64,000 bases of DNA from contig NZ_VCPE01000001.1 in assembly GCF_005938105.1 (NCBI RefSeq), positions 186,001 through 250,000 of the forward strand, given 5' to 3'. Source of the stretch: Brucella haematophila. GTDB lineage: Bacteria; Pseudomonadota; Alphaproteobacteria; Rhizobiales; Rhizobiaceae. Below the pieces are notes generated by a model. The model worked only from the letters and a program-made list of their open reading frames with translations, was not told where the DNA came from and searched no databases. Positions 36,081-45,813 of this stretch are shown in pieces. The position numbers were made by a program, and so were the translations under genes. Position 1 is the stretch's first letter, and every line of letters begins with the position of its first letter.

Positions 36081-37997
36081 ATGGACCGTTATGGTGGGGT
36101 TCCTAATCGAAATCTGCCGTTGAATGCAGCGCAAACGAGATTACCCACTCTGGCCGCAATGGCCGGGGTCATTGCCGTGTTCTATTTTGCCAAAGATGTT
36201 TTTCTGCCGCTGGCCATTGCGATCCTGCTGACCTTCATGCTCGCGCCGATTGTCGCTTTCCTCCGAAGGTTGCGGCTGCCGAGGCTGGTGGCAATCATCA
36301 CCAGCGTTGCTGGCGGTTTTCTGATCATTGCCGTTTTCAGCGCGATTCTGGCCTTTCAGGTAACGGAAGTCGGGCAGAATATTGCAACCTACCAGTACAA
36401 CATCATCGAAAAGATACGGAACCTGAAGAAGGCAGGCACGGAAGGCGGGATTATCGACCGTCTGAACCGGTTTGCCGAAAGGGTGGGCGCCGAGATCAAC
36501 AGTCCGGAAGATAAGCCCGACGTTCCGGGCATCAATCCGGAGCCGGAAAGAAAGCCGGTTCTGGTCGAGATATTCTCGCGTCGAAGCCCCATTGAAACAC
36601 TGGAAAGCATCATAGGACCACTGGTCAGTCCCTTGGCTACAACTGGCCTCGTCATCGTGGTCGTTGTGTTCATGTTGCTCGAAAGGGAGGAACTGCGCGA
36701 CAGGTTCATCCGGCTTGTCGGCTATGGCGACCTGCACCGAACCACCGAAGCCCTTCAGGAAGCTGGTAGTCGTGTAGGCCAGTATCTGCTGACGCAGCTT
36801 ATGGTCAACATCGCTTATGGTGTTCCATTGGGTATCGGCTTGTGGTTGCTTGGCATACCCAATGCGCTGTTGTGGGGCATGCTCGCCATTGTCTTGAGGT
36901 TTGTGCCCTACATCGGACCAGTCATCGCTGCGGTGATGCCGATCTTTCTGGCCTTTGCGGTTTCTCCCGGCTGGACCTTGCTCATCTGCACGATTGCGCT
37001 TTTCATTGTTGTGGAACTCATCAGCAACAATGTAATCGAGCCTTGGCTCTATGGGTCGAGAACTGGCCTGTCTCCACTGGCAATCATTGTTTCTGCCATT
37101 TTCTGGGCGTGGTTGTGGGGGCCTGTGGGGCTGGTGCTCTCCACCCCTTTGACGGTTTGTCTTGTTGTTCTGGGTCGGCATGTGCCGCAGTTTGAGTTCT
37201 TCGAGATCTTGTTCGGTGACGAACCGGTTCTTGATCCCGAAGAGCGGCTCTATCAACGCCTGCTTGCTGGAGACCCTATTGAGGCGACAGACAATGCGGA
37301 AGAGATACTCGAAGAGAAGTTTCTGGTTGAGTATTATGGCACGGTTGCAATTCCAGCCCTTCTTCTTGCCGAACAGGACAGGGCGCGTGGCGCGCTGAAC
37401 GACAAGCAGCTCGACGATGTGACGAACAGCGCAAATATGCTGGTTGCCAATCTTCGCATGATTGCCAATGAAGAACTCGACAATGATGAAGATGTCACCA
37501 TTGAAACTGCTTCGGATGAAAAGGCCAAGATTGAATTGCCATCAGGTGATGGAAAGGTGGTCGTTAGCATTGGTGGGCATGATGCGCTGGACGACATAAC
37601 TGCTGAAATGGTGGAGCAGACGCTATCGGTTCAGGGCGCGCAAGCCACTGTGATTGGTCATGCGGGACTGTTGCCAAGCCAGTTGAGCAAAGAGGCGATT
37701 GCAGGGGCATCGGCTGTCGTTGTTTGTTATCTGAATGTGGAATCTGCTATACGCTGCAGATTTTCAATCCGCAGGCTCAAGCGTTTTAATCCGGATGCGC
37801 TGGTTGGCGTCGCAATATGGTCGCTTGAGTCAGCCAAAAGTGGCAAGGAAGGCGCGCAGCTTCAGGATAGAATACAAGCAGACTTTGTGTCGTCCGAGAT
37901 CGTTGACGTTGTGATTAATTGTCTTTCGGATCAGGAGCCTTCAAAGCTGCGGGCTTCTGCATCAGTAGGTGCAAAACGTCCATCATCGCGTGATTAG
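36081..37997 (+). CDS. AI-2E family transporter with a C-terminal cytosolic extension
   Basis: 638 residues. Residues about 20-375 are a PerM/AI-2E core: helices in pairs, a large loop at about 110-165, LLTQLMVNIAYGVPLGIGLWLLGIPNALLWG, and NNVIEPWLYGSRTGLSPLAIIVS with WGPVGLVLSTPLTVCLVVLGRH. Known members export quorum signals or other small molecules, or act as Na+/H+ antiporters. Residues about 385-638 are an extra soluble part: a helical acidic segment, then VVVSIGGHDALDDITAEMVEQTLSVQGAQATVIG, which resembles a Rossmann or B12-binding-like fold without the DxHxxG motif. The function of that extension is unknown. Confidence 0.85.
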   Translation: MDRYGGVPNRNLPLNAAQTRLPTLAAMAGVIAVFYFAKDVFLPLAIAILLTFMLAPIVAFLRRLRLPRLVAIITSVAGGFLIIAVFSAILAFQVTEVGQNIATYQYNIIEKIRNLKKAGTEGGIIDRLNRFAERVGAEINSPEDKPDVPGINPEPERKPVLVEIFSRRSPIETLESIIGPLVSPLATTGLVIVVVVFMLLEREELRDRFIRLVGYGDLHRTTEALQEAGSRVGQYLLTQLMVNIAYGVPLGIGLWLLGIPNALLWGMLAIVLRFVPYIGPVIAAVMPIFLAFAVSPGWTLLICTIALFIVVELISNNVIEPWLYGSRTGLSPLAIIVSAIFWAWLWGPVGLVLSTPLTVCLVVLGRHVPQFEFFEILFGDEPVLDPEERLYQRLLAGDPIEATDNAEEILEEKFLVEYYGTVAIPALLLAEQDRARGALNDKQLDDVTNSANMLVANLRMIANEELDNDEDVTIETASDEKAKIELPSGDGKVVVSIGGHDALDDITAEMVEQTLSVQGAQATVIGHAGLLPSQLSKEAIAGASAVVVCYLNVESAIRCRFSIRRLKRFNPDALVGVAIWSLESAKSGKEGAQLQDRIQADFVSSEIVDVVINCLSDQEPSKLRASASVGAKRPSSRD

Positions 37998-38040
37998 TTT
38001 CGTCTCGACCATTTGAAGCCAAGGCCCCCAACAACAACGC

Positions 38041-38169
38041 TCACCACCCGGTCGAATGGGCAGAGATTTGCGTGCTTGCCATTTCGTATCGAAACCGCTC
38101 CGCGATGGACCAAGCCAGGAATAGCGCACAAGCCACAACAACCGTGGCCACATAAGTGTTCGGGTTCAT
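38041..38169 (-). CDS. Possible 42-residue single-span membrane protein
   Basis: The translation reads MNPNTYVATVVVACALFLAW followed by SIAERFRYEMASTQ and a polar tail. One clear membrane helix (about 6-22) precedes a charged segment. There is no good ribosome-binding site (CGGATAATCC only) and no homology can be assigned, so this is a candidate only. The rest of the 391-base gap 37998-38388 shows no gene. Confidence 0.4.
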   Translation of the reverse strand: MNPNTYVATVVVACALFLAWSIAERFRYEMASTQISAHSTGW

Positions 38170-38388
38170 TGGATTATCCGATGTTCAGTAATTGCAGCGC
38201 AAATACTTATCGGTGATGTTGCTGACAAGCTTCAATAAGACATGGCTGCTATGCGCGGTCGCATAAAACATCGCTTGTGCTAAAAAGGACCGTTCTCAAT
38301 TCCTTCGAAAGCCTGAAAGGCGGATAGTGACAGCGCGTCTGGTCGTGCTATCACTTGTCGCAAAGAAATTGCTGCCTGGGAGGAGCGA

Positions 38389-38592
38389 ATGGCGACGAAT
38401 TCTGTAAAAGGCCCTGCGTCCTATTTTCCGTCTATAGAGGCGAAATACGGGCGTCCGATAGCGGAGTGGAAAGAGCTGATCCGCAGCCAAAGCGGTAAGA
38501 AGCACATGGAGCTGGTCGCATGGCTCAAGCAGGAACATGGCATGGGCCATGGTCATGCCAATGCCCTTGTCGCTGACACACTGCGCGAGTGA
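38389..38592 (+). CDS. DUF4287 domain protein
   Basis: A 67-residue protein matching DUF4287: GPASYFPSIEAKYGRPIAEWKELI, then KHMELVAWLKQEHGMGHGHANALVADTLRE. The family is small, cytoplasmic and of unknown function. A very strong ribosome-binding site (GGAGGAG) ends 3 bases before the ATG, and a terminator follows 45 bases after the stop, so it is a monocistronic unit. Confidence 0.88.
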   Translation: MATNSVKGPASYFPSIEAKYGRPIAEWKELIRSQSGKKHMELVAWLKQEHGMGHGHANALVADTLRE

Positions 38593-38637
38593 TTGCTCGC
38601 TAACCTTGGTTCAGCAGATTTTGCATTCGTGTAGATG

Positions 38638-38670
38638 GCGTCAATCCAACGAATTGGATTGACGCTTTTC
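38638..38670 (+). terminator. Terminator of the DUF4287 gene
   Basis: GCGTCAATCC (38638-38647), loop AACGAATT, GGATTGACGC (38656-38665), then TTTTC. The T-run is only on the plus-strand side. Confidence 0.85.
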
Positions 38671-38677
38671 GCGGTTA

Positions 38678-40684
38678 TTAGAGGTGATCGCGCGGAATGG
38701 TCTGGTTCCATTCGCGGGTCGTCACCGCTTCACCATTTTCCTTTGCCGTCAGCACGCCGGAAATATAGAAATTTGTGGCGTCCGAATGCATTTTCGTAGT
38801 GCTTTCGATATCGATCATCCAGCCTTCGCGGCCCATCTGATAGGCCTGTGTCAGCACATAAGATGCCGATAGCGGGTCATTGTCATTGATGCGCAGTTCA
38901 CGCTTGAGGCTGTGGCTCAATTGCGTGCCGAGATCGTCAAAGCGCAAAATGCCTTCGCCGAACAGACCACCAATGCCTTCCGTCACATAGAGCGTTTCGC
39001 CGGTAACGTGATCCTGTTCGGTCCAGCGGCGCACGCTGCCCGGATCAAGCTGGGTCATCGGTGTTGCAGGACCATGCGCGGGCTTCTGGAAGGAAACCTT
39101 TGCATCGTCGGCAGACGGCTGACGTACAGGCAGGTCGAGAACCGACGTGGCTGTGTCGAGCGTCAGGGTCACACGCTTTGGCGATGGCCAGACCATCGGC
39201 CAGTAGCCGGTCGCAACCGAAAGACGGATGCGATGTCCCTTCTTGAAGCTGTAGCCGCTATCGTTGAGCTTGATCGCGATCTCATAGGTCTTGCCCGGTA
39301 CCAGCATTTCCGGCTTGTCGTGGCCGTTGATGTGGTTGAGGTTGAAGACCTGATAGCTGACGCGGGTGATACGGCCATCGGGCAGAACATCGCTCAGACG
39401 CAGCGAAACCTGTGCAACCGGCTGATCGACGGTGAATGTCAGGCGAGCAATGGGCGCGCCCAGAATTTCGAGGTCTTCGGCGAGAACAGCGGTGTCGAAG
39501 TTGAGCGAGCCGCCATCGTCAAGACGCTGATCGGTCGGGTGTTCGCCGGGGCAACCCGTTGCCATCCATTCGCCACCGGCCTTGCCATGGCTGCTTGGCG
39601 AAGAGATGGACAATATGCCCTTGGCAGCATCGGCCTTGCCCAGCGTGAAGTCAGCGCCGAGCGCGAAAGGCTTCGGCATGATTTCAGTCGACGGCCAGTT
39701 CTTTTCGCCAACCCAGCGACCATTGGTGAAATCGCGTGAGCCGGTTGGTTCGATGGTATCGCAGACATAGGCGCGCAGCTTCGGCTCGTCCATGATGCCG
39801 GTCTCTTTGCCCTTGAGCCACTGGTCCCACCAGCGCACGGCTTCCTGCAAGAAGCCGATTGCCGGACCCGGCAGACCGTCCTGCGGATAGACATGGCCCC
39901 ATGGGCCGATAATACCACGCGCAGGAACCTGAAGGTTTTCAAGCAGGCGCGGAACGGCATTGGTGTAGCTGTCGGCCCATGCGCCAATGGCGAGAACCGG
40001 GCACTGGATTGCAGACCAGTCTTCGCAGACCGAGCCATGCTTCCAATATTCGTCGTAATGCTGGTGTTCGAGCCAGAGAGCAGGGAAGAATGGCAGACGC
40101 TCCAGACGTTCAATCCATGCATCACGCCAGCCAGCACCCACAATCGCCGGATCGAGCGGACGCGACTGGTAGGCGAGCATGATCGTGCCCCACCACAGAT
40201 TATCATTGAGCAGCAGGCCGCCCATGTAGTGGATGTCGTCGCGGAAACGGTCGTCGGTCGAATAGGCGGTGATGATCGCCTTCAATGCAGGCGGACGGCA
40301 GGCTGCAACCTGGAGACCGTTGAAACCGCCCCAGCTCTTGCCCATCATGCCGACATTGCCACTGCACCATGGCTGCTCAGCGATCCAGGCGATGACTTCG
40401 AGTGCGTCGTCCTGTTCCTGCTGGATATATTCATCGGCCATATGGCCATCGGATTCGCCCGTGCCGCGCATGTCAACGCGGATCGCGGCATAGCCGTTCT
40501 GCGCGAAATAGCCGTGCATTGGTTCATCGCGGCCACGTGTGCCGTCGCGCTTGCGGTATGGAATATATTCGAGCACGGCAGGAACGGGATTTTCCTCGGC
40601 GCCTTCAGGCAGCCACAGGCGCGCACCAAGACGGGTGCCATCCTTGAGAGTGATCCACAGATGCTCGGTAATGTTGACGGTCAT
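38678..40684 (-). CDS. CocE/NonD family hydrolase (X-Pro dipeptidyl-peptidase S15-like)
   Basis: 668 residues, no signal peptide. An alpha/beta-hydrolase domain (about 1-310) has YIPYRKRDGTRGRDEP, AAIRVDMRGTGESDG and nucleophile elbow GKSWGG (Ser near 126). The acid and base are probably Asp in GAWADSYTNA and His in GPWGHVYP. A jelly-roll C-terminal domain (about 340-640) follows, as in cocaine esterase and glutaryl-7-ACA acylase. It cleaves an ester, amide or X-Pro bond. It is the last gene of a peptide-importer operon, 58 bases after the ATPase gene, so it probably hydrolyses the imported compound. ATG 40684 is preferred over TTG 40702. Confidence 0.88.
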   Translation of the reverse strand: MTVNITEHLWITLKDGTRLGARLWLPEGAEENPVPAVLEYIPYRKRDGTRGRDEPMHGYFAQNGYAAIRVDMRGTGESDGHMADEYIQQEQDDALEVIAWIAEQPWCSGNVGMMGKSWGGFNGLQVAACRPPALKAIITAYSTDDRFRDDIHYMGGLLLNDNLWWGTIMLAYQSRPLDPAIVGAGWRDAWIERLERLPFFPALWLEHQHYDEYWKHGSVCEDWSAIQCPVLAIGAWADSYTNAVPRLLENLQVPARGIIGPWGHVYPQDGLPGPAIGFLQEAVRWWDQWLKGKETGIMDEPKLRAYVCDTIEPTGSRDFTNGRWVGEKNWPSTEIMPKPFALGADFTLGKADAAKGILSISSPSSHGKAGGEWMATGCPGEHPTDQRLDDGGSLNFDTAVLAEDLEILGAPIARLTFTVDQPVAQVSLRLSDVLPDGRITRVSYQVFNLNHINGHDKPEMLVPGKTYEIAIKLNDSGYSFKKGHRIRLSVATGYWPMVWPSPKRVTLTLDTATSVLDLPVRQPSADDAKVSFQKPAHGPATPMTQLDPGSVRRWTEQDHVTGETLYVTEGIGGLFGEGILRFDDLGTQLSHSLKRELRINDNDPLSASYVLTQAYQMGREGWMIDIESTTKMHSDATNFYISGVLTAKENGEAVTTREWNQTIPRDHL

Positions 40685-40742
40685 GATCGGTTCCAATTTC
40701 AATAAAGAGCAGCCGGTGCGGCATTAGCGCCGCATCGGTAGT

Positions 40743-42350
40743 TTAACTGGCAGCACGTGCTTTCAGGATGTCGTCCAGCCAGTCACGGCGCAGCTCCGGA
40801 ACGGATGTGATAAGCTGCTCCGTATAGGGCTCATAAGGCGGTTCGAAGATTGCCTTCGTGGTGCCGGTTTCGACCACCTTGCCCTTCTGCATCACCATGG
40901 TGCGGTCGGCGAGCCGACGGACGACGCCAAGGTCGTGGGTGATGAAGAGATATGACACGTGCAATTCGTCCTGCAACTTGCGCAGAAGTCTGAGAATTTC
41001 CTCCGCGACAAGCGGGTCGAGCGCCGAGGTCACTTCATCGCAGATGATGAGATCAGGCTTGGCGGCCAGCGCACGGGCGATACACACACGCTGTTTCTGT
41101 CCGCCCGAAAGCGCGCCCGGCAGGCGGCTTGCGAAATCGGCAGGCAGGCCGATGAGTTCAAGCAGGCGCTTGACCTCAATCTCGCGCTGGTCCTCATTCA
41201 TGCCGAAATAGAACTTCATCGGACGACCGATGATTTCACCAACGGTCTGGCGCGGGTTCAATGCCACGTCGGGCAGCTGGTAAACGAGCTGAATGCGGCG
41301 CAGTTCTTCACGGCTACGCTTTTTGTAGTTCGCTTCCAGCCGCTGCCCGGCAAGCGTGATGATGCCGCTTGAGTGCGGCGGCAGGCCGGCAATGATGCGC
41401 GCAAGCGTCGACTTGCCGGAACCGGATTCACCCACAACTGCAAGCGTTTCACCGCGACGGATATAGCAACCCACATCGGTCAAAACGAGCTTCTTGCCGT
41501 AATAGGCGGTTGCGTTCTTCACTTCGAGCAGGATTTCGCCGGTCTTGTGCTCGGCCTGTTCGCCCGAAATGCTGGCTTCACGTTCAGACACCAGACGCTG
41601 GGTATAGTCCTGCTTGGGTGCTTCGAGAATTTCTTCCGCAGAACCAAGCTCGACCATCTTGCCATGACGCAGAACCATGATGCGGTCGGCGATCTGCGCT
41701 ACCACTGCAAGGTCATGCGTGATGTAAAGAGCGGCGGTGTTGTAGCGCTGGATCAGGCTGCGCAAGAGTGCCAGCACCTCGATCTGGGTCGTCACATCAA
41801 GCGCGGTGGTTGGCTCGTCCAGCACCAGAATATCCGGGCGGCAGGACATGGCCATGGCGACCATGGCGCGCTGCAACTGGCCACCGGAAACCTGATGCGG
41901 ATAGCGGTCGCCAAAATTGTCCGGGTCTGGAAGCTGTAGCGCATGCAGCAGTTCCAGCATCCATGCCTTTGCTTCGGCTTTGGTCATGAGGCCGTGATAA
42001 AGCGGCCCTTCCATGATCTGATCGCCGATGCGATGCGCCGGGTTAAACGACGCTGCCGCACTTTGCGCCACATAGGCAATGCGTGCGCCGCGCGCCTTTT
42101 CGCGGGTCTCGCGGGTGCCGTCCATCAACGAAATATCGTCAACGACAACGGTGCCTTCCGCGATTCTACAACCGCCGCGGCCATAGCCCATTGCGGCCAG
42201 ACCAATGGTGGACTTGCCTGCACCGGACTCTCCAATGAGGCCCAGCACTTCACCACGCTTTAGCGTCACATCGACATGATCGACAAGCGTTGCGCCATTG
42301 GGTGCTTTGACGACGAGGTCGGAGATTGAAAGAACGATATCCTTGCTCAT
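40743..42350 (-). CDS. Peptide/opine-type ABC transporter, fused double ATPase
   Basis: 535 residues containing two nucleotide-binding domains of DppD/DppF type. Domain 1 has Walker A GESGAGKST (about 40), signature VSGGQLQR and Walker B ILVLDEP. Domain 2 has GESGSGKST (about 318), LSGGQKQR and LIICDEV. Walker B of domain 2 ends in Asp-Glu-Val rather than Asp-Glu-Pro but keeps the catalytic Glu. It powers the import system encoded by the three genes upstream and overlaps the permease gene by ATGA. Confidence 0.93.
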   Translation of the reverse strand: MSKDIVLSISDLVVKAPNGATLVDHVDVTLKRGEVLGLIGESGAGKSTIGLAAMGYGRGGCRIAEGTVVVDDISLMDGTRETREKARGARIAYVAQSAAASFNPAHRIGDQIMEGPLYHGLMTKAEAKAWMLELLHALQLPDPDNFGDRYPHQVSGGQLQRAMVAMAMSCRPDILVLDEPTTALDVTTQIEVLALLRSLIQRYNTAALYITHDLAVVAQIADRIMVLRHGKMVELGSAEEILEAPKQDYTQRLVSEREASISGEQAEHKTGEILLEVKNATAYYGKKLVLTDVGCYIRRGETLAVVGESGSGKSTLARIIAGLPPHSSGIITLAGQRLEANYKKRSREELRRIQLVYQLPDVALNPRQTVGEIIGRPMKFYFGMNEDQREIEVKRLLELIGLPADFASRLPGALSGGQKQRVCIARALAAKPDLIICDEVTSALDPLVAEEILRLLRKLQDELHVSYLFITHDLGVVRRLADRTMVMQKGKVVETGTTKAIFEPPYEPYTEQLITSVPELRRDWLDDILKARAAS

Positions 42351-43174
42351 CGATCAGCTCCCTGCGTGGTCGTGCGTCCGGCCAGAAGCCAGTCCACGAC
42401 GAGGTTGACGCCAACAGTGAGAATGGCGATTGCAGCCGCCGGGAACAGCGGTGCGTAGAGGCCGTAGAGAATAGCCTGCTGGTTGTCCTTCACCATGCCG
42501 CCCCAATCCGCAAATGGCGGCTGGATGCCGAGGCCAAGGAACGACAGACCGGCCACGAAGAGGAAGGTGAAGCAGAAACGCAGGCCGAATTCCGCGATCA
42601 GCGGCGGCAGCGTATTCGGCAGGATTTCACGCCAGATCAGCCAGCCGAGACCTTCGCCGCGAAGACGGGCGGTTTCGGCATATTCCAGCACATTGACGCC
42701 CTGCGCCACAATGCGCGCCAGACGGAACACGCGGGTGGAATCGAGCAATGCGATGGTGATGATCAGCACCGGCAGCGACGAACCGAGCGCCTGAAGGATG
42801 ACGAGCGCCGAGATGAGCACCGGAATGCACATGACGGTATCGACGATGCGCGACAGGATCGTATCGACCCAACCGCCGAAAATGGCGGCAAGGAAACCGA
42901 GCGGTACACCGACGCTGAACGACAACAGCGATGCAGCCAGCGAAACGCCAATCGACATTTGCGCACCAAAGAGCAGGCGCGAGAGCATGTCGCGGCCATT
43001 CTGATCGAGACCGAACCAGAACTGGGCCGATGGTGGATCAAATGGTGCGCCGACAATATCTTCCTGACCATAAGGCGCGATCATCGGGCCAAACAGGAAC
43101 ATCAGGAGGCAAAGGGTGACGATGGCGAGACCGACCCACGCCGTCAGGGGAATAGATTTCTTCATTGTCTTCAC
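42347..43174 (-). CDS. ABC transporter permease, DppC-like
   Basis: 275 residues with an N-terminal helix, a periplasmic segment (DIVGAPFDPPSAQFWFGLDQNGRDMLSRLLFGAQMS, characteristic of DppC/OppC) and five more helices. The EAA loop reads EYAETARLRGEGLGWLIWREILPN. It forms the translocation pore with the DppB-like subunit. It overlaps both neighbours by four bases (ATGA). Confidence 0.93.
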   Translation of the reverse strand: MKTMKKSIPLTAWVGLAIVTLCLLMFLFGPMIAPYGQEDIVGAPFDPPSAQFWFGLDQNGRDMLSRLLFGAQMSIGVSLAASLLSFSVGVPLGFLAAIFGGWVDTILSRIVDTVMCIPVLISALVILQALGSSLPVLIITIALLDSTRVFRLARIVAQGVNVLEYAETARLRGEGLGWLIWREILPNTLPPLIAEFGLRFCFTFLFVAGLSFLGLGIQPPFADWGGMVKDNQQAILYGLYAPLFPAAAIAILTVGVNLVVDWLLAGRTTTQGADR

Positions 43175-44118
43175 CGTGGGTGCCTCAGGCGCGGATTGAG
43201 CGCGATGGCAGCGACATCGGCGATGATATTGAGAATGACATAGGCCGCACCGAAGACGAGGGCCGCAGCCTGCACAAGCGGAAGGTCACGCTTGGAAACG
43301 GCGTCAACCATGAAGCGGCCAAGGCCGTTATAGTTGAAGACCGCTTCGACAAGCACCACGCCGGTGATGAGGTAAGCGATGTTGAACGCCACCACATTGA
43401 CGATAGGCGCTGCCGCATTGGGCAAAGCGTGCTTGGTCACAACGCGCTTGGTGCGCAGACCTTTCAGATAGGCGGTTTCAACATAGGCCTGATCCATAAC
43501 CGACAAAACGGCGGTGCGTGTCATGCGCATCATCTGCGCAACGGTCACCAGAACCAGCGTCAGTGCGGGCAGGGCAGTGGCCTGAATCCATTCAAGGAAT
43601 GTCATGCCTTCATAGGTATCGGCAAGGCTTGGCAACAGGTTGAAGCGGATCGAAAGGAACAGGATCAGCAAAAGGCCGAGGAAATATTCTGGCAGCGAAA
43701 CGAAGGCGAGCGCCACGATATTCACAACGCGGTCGAAGATGCCGCCGCGCTTTACCGCAGTGATGAGGCCAAAGAGAATGGCGATCGGGACGCTGATGAC
43801 CGCTGCAAAGGCTGCAAGCGCCATCGTATTCCAGAAACGCGGCCACAGGAGATCGGCAACCGGTTGCTGATTGGCAAGCGAGGTGCCGAGATCGCCGGTC
43901 ACGAAACCTGCCAGCCACGCGAAATAGCGTGCGAGGACCGGTTGATTGAGGCCGAGGCTTTCGCGCAGCGTCGCAAGCGCTTCCGGCGTGGCATTCTGAC
44001 CGAGAATGGCGGACGCCACGTCACCCGGCAGGATCTGCGTGCCGGCGAAAATCAACGCCGACACGAGGAACAGCGTGAGGAGCCCGAGCCCCACACGCTT
44101 GATGATTAGAACGAACAT
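43171..44118 (-). CDS. ABC transporter permease, DppB-like
   Basis: 315 residues. The N-terminal LIIKRVGLGLLTLFLVSALIF and GQNATPEALATLRESLGLNQPVLARYFAWL are DppB/OppB signatures. Six helices follow, with the EAA loop YVETAYLKGLRTKRVVTKHALPNAAAPI. It starts immediately (0 bases) after the binding-protein stop. Confidence 0.93.
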   Translation of the reverse strand: MFVLIIKRVGLGLLTLFLVSALIFAGTQILPGDVASAILGQNATPEALATLRESLGLNQPVLARYFAWLAGFVTGDLGTSLANQQPVADLLWPRFWNTMALAAFAAVISVPIAILFGLITAVKRGGIFDRVVNIVALAFVSLPEYFLGLLLILFLSIRFNLLPSLADTYEGMTFLEWIQATALPALTLVLVTVAQMMRMTRTAVLSVMDQAYVETAYLKGLRTKRVVTKHALPNAAAPIVNVVAFNIAYLITGVVLVEAVFNYNGLGRFMVDAVSKRDLPLVQAAALVFGAAYVILNIIADVAAIALNPRLRHPR

Positions 44119-45696
44119 TTATGCTTCCAGCCAGACTTTTTCGGCAAGGCGCGCACCCATCAGATTGAACATCGGATGCGTGGTCACGCCCTTGAGCTTC
44201 TTGGAGGTGGCGTCGAGATAGTCGCCGAACATCGGAATAAGCGCGCCACCATCATTGCTGATCATGGCCTGCAATTCGGCGTAGATTTCCTTGCGCTTGG
44301 CTTGATCGAGCATCGCACGGGCCTCAAGCAGCTTGGCGTCGAAATCAGCGCTCTTCCAATGCGTATCGTTTTGCGATGCGTTGGATGCATAAGCGACCGA
44401 CAGGGCCTGATCGGCGGTCGGGCGACCACCACGATAAGACATGCAGAACGGCGCCTTCATCCAGACATTGTCCCAATATCCGTCTGCAGGTTCACGCTTG
44501 ATATCGATCTCGATACCCGACTTGGCGGCGGCGGTGCGGAAGATCGCAGCGGCATCGACAGCGCCCGTGAAGGCTGCATCGGAAGCAGACAGCTGGATTT
44601 TCAGCGAATCCATGCCGGCCTGTTTCAGATAGAACTTGGCCTTTTCCGGGTCATAGGCGCGCTGCGGCAGTGCTGCGTCAAAGAACGGGTCGGTGCTCGG
44701 GATCGGGTTGTCGTTGCCCAGACGTCCATAGCCGCGCAAGGCGGTCTTGAGCATCTGTTCACGGTCGATGGCGTGCTTGACGGCAAGACGGACATTGTTG
44801 TCGGTGAACGGTGCCTGCGTGCAATCCATCAGGAAGGAGAAGTGCTGGCCGCCGGACGACTGGACGATGTTGAGGTTCGGATTGCGCTTCAACAGATCGA
44901 CGGTCTTGAAGTCGAGCTGGTTGATGGCGTGCACCTGACCGGACATCATGGCGTTGGTACGGGCAGACACATCATTGATAACGATGACTTCAACTGCATC
45001 AACCCATGCCGTGTTCGGCTTCCAATAGCTTTCATTGCGCGTGAAACGCGAACGCACACCCGGTTGGAAACGCTCGAAAACGAAAGGTCCGGTGCCGACC
45101 GGCTTGTTGAAATCGGTCCAGTCTTTCGGAACGACGAGGAAGTGATAATCGGACAGGATGTAAGGCAGATCGGCATTACCGCTCTTCAGCGTGATCTTGA
45201 CCGTGCCAGCATCGACCTTGGCGACATCGGTGAATTCCGATGCGAGCGAACGCGCGCCAGATGTGGTTTCACCGCGATGCAGGTTGATCGAATAGATGAC
45301 GTCGTCGGCGTCAAGCGTCTTGCCGTTATGGAAGGTCACGCCCTGACGAACCTTGAAGGTCCATTCCTTGGCGTCGGCTGATGGTTCCCAGCTTTCGAAC
45401 AGCTCAGGCACAGCCTTGTTATTGGCGTCGATTTCGACAAGGCCGTTCATCAGCATGTAGGCCTGATTGACCGGAACCCAGTCCTTCAGAAGGCGCGGAT
45501 CGAAATTGTCGGTCGTGCTGCCGCCGCCGATGCCGAGCTTGAGCACTCCGCCTTTCTTTGGCGCGCCTTCGCCTGCCGCCGCAGCGGGCGAGGTGATCAG
45601 GCCGCTCATACCGGTGATGCCCACCAGACCGAGGCCGGCTGCGCCCGCCATGAAAGAACGACGCGTCAATTGAAACTGGCTTTTTTGCTCAGGCAT
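44119..45696 (-). CDS. ABC transporter substrate-binding protein (family 5), Tat-exported
   Basis: 525 residues with a twin-arginine signal (LTRRSFMAGAAGLGLVG, cleavage likely after SPAAAA) and a DppA/OppA-type fold: GVLKLGIGGGSTTDNFDPR, ESWEPSADAKEWTFKVRQGVTFHNGKTLDADDVIYSI, and FTDNNVRLAVKHAIDREQML. Tat export implies folding before secretion. The ligand should be an oligopeptide, opine or similar amide. The AGGGG ribosome-binding site precedes the ATG. First gene of a five-gene operon ending in the CocE-like hydrolase. Confidence 0.93.
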   Translation of the reverse strand: MPEQKSQFQLTRRSFMAGAAGLGLVGITGMSGLITSPAAAAGEGAPKKGGVLKLGIGGGSTTDNFDPRLLKDWVPVNQAYMLMNGLVEIDANNKAVPELFESWEPSADAKEWTFKVRQGVTFHNGKTLDADDVIYSINLHRGETTSGARSLASEFTDVAKVDAGTVKITLKSGNADLPYILSDYHFLVVPKDWTDFNKPVGTGPFVFERFQPGVRSRFTRNESYWKPNTAWVDAVEVIVINDVSARTNAMMSGQVHAINQLDFKTVDLLKRNPNLNIVQSSGGQHFSFLMDCTQAPFTDNNVRLAVKHAIDREQMLKTALRGYGRLGNDNPIPSTDPFFDAALPQRAYDPEKAKFYLKQAGMDSLKIQLSASDAAFTGAVDAAAIFRTAAAKSGIEIDIKREPADGYWDNVWMKAPFCMSYRGGRPTADQALSVAYASNASQNDTHWKSADFDAKLLEARAMLDQAKRKEIYAELQAMISNDGGALIPMFGDYLDATSKKLKGVTTHPMFNLMGARLAEKVWLEA

Positions 45697-45790
45697 TCTG
45701 TACCCCTGTGTTTAAGTCATAGCTTATCGGCTTTTGCGGGTGGGGTAGCTTACTGTAGCCCTTATTTTCAAGGGTTGATGTCGGATTTCT

Positions 45791-45813
45791 GGGTATGACT
45801 TTTAAGCATACCC
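45791..45813. promoter_or_regulatory. Inverted repeat upstream of the peptide-importer operon
   Basis: GGGTATG (45791-45797), 9-base spacer ACTTTTAAG, CATACCC (45807-45813), about 95 bases before the binding-protein start. It could be an operator; there is no following T-run to make it a terminator. Confidence 0.35.
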
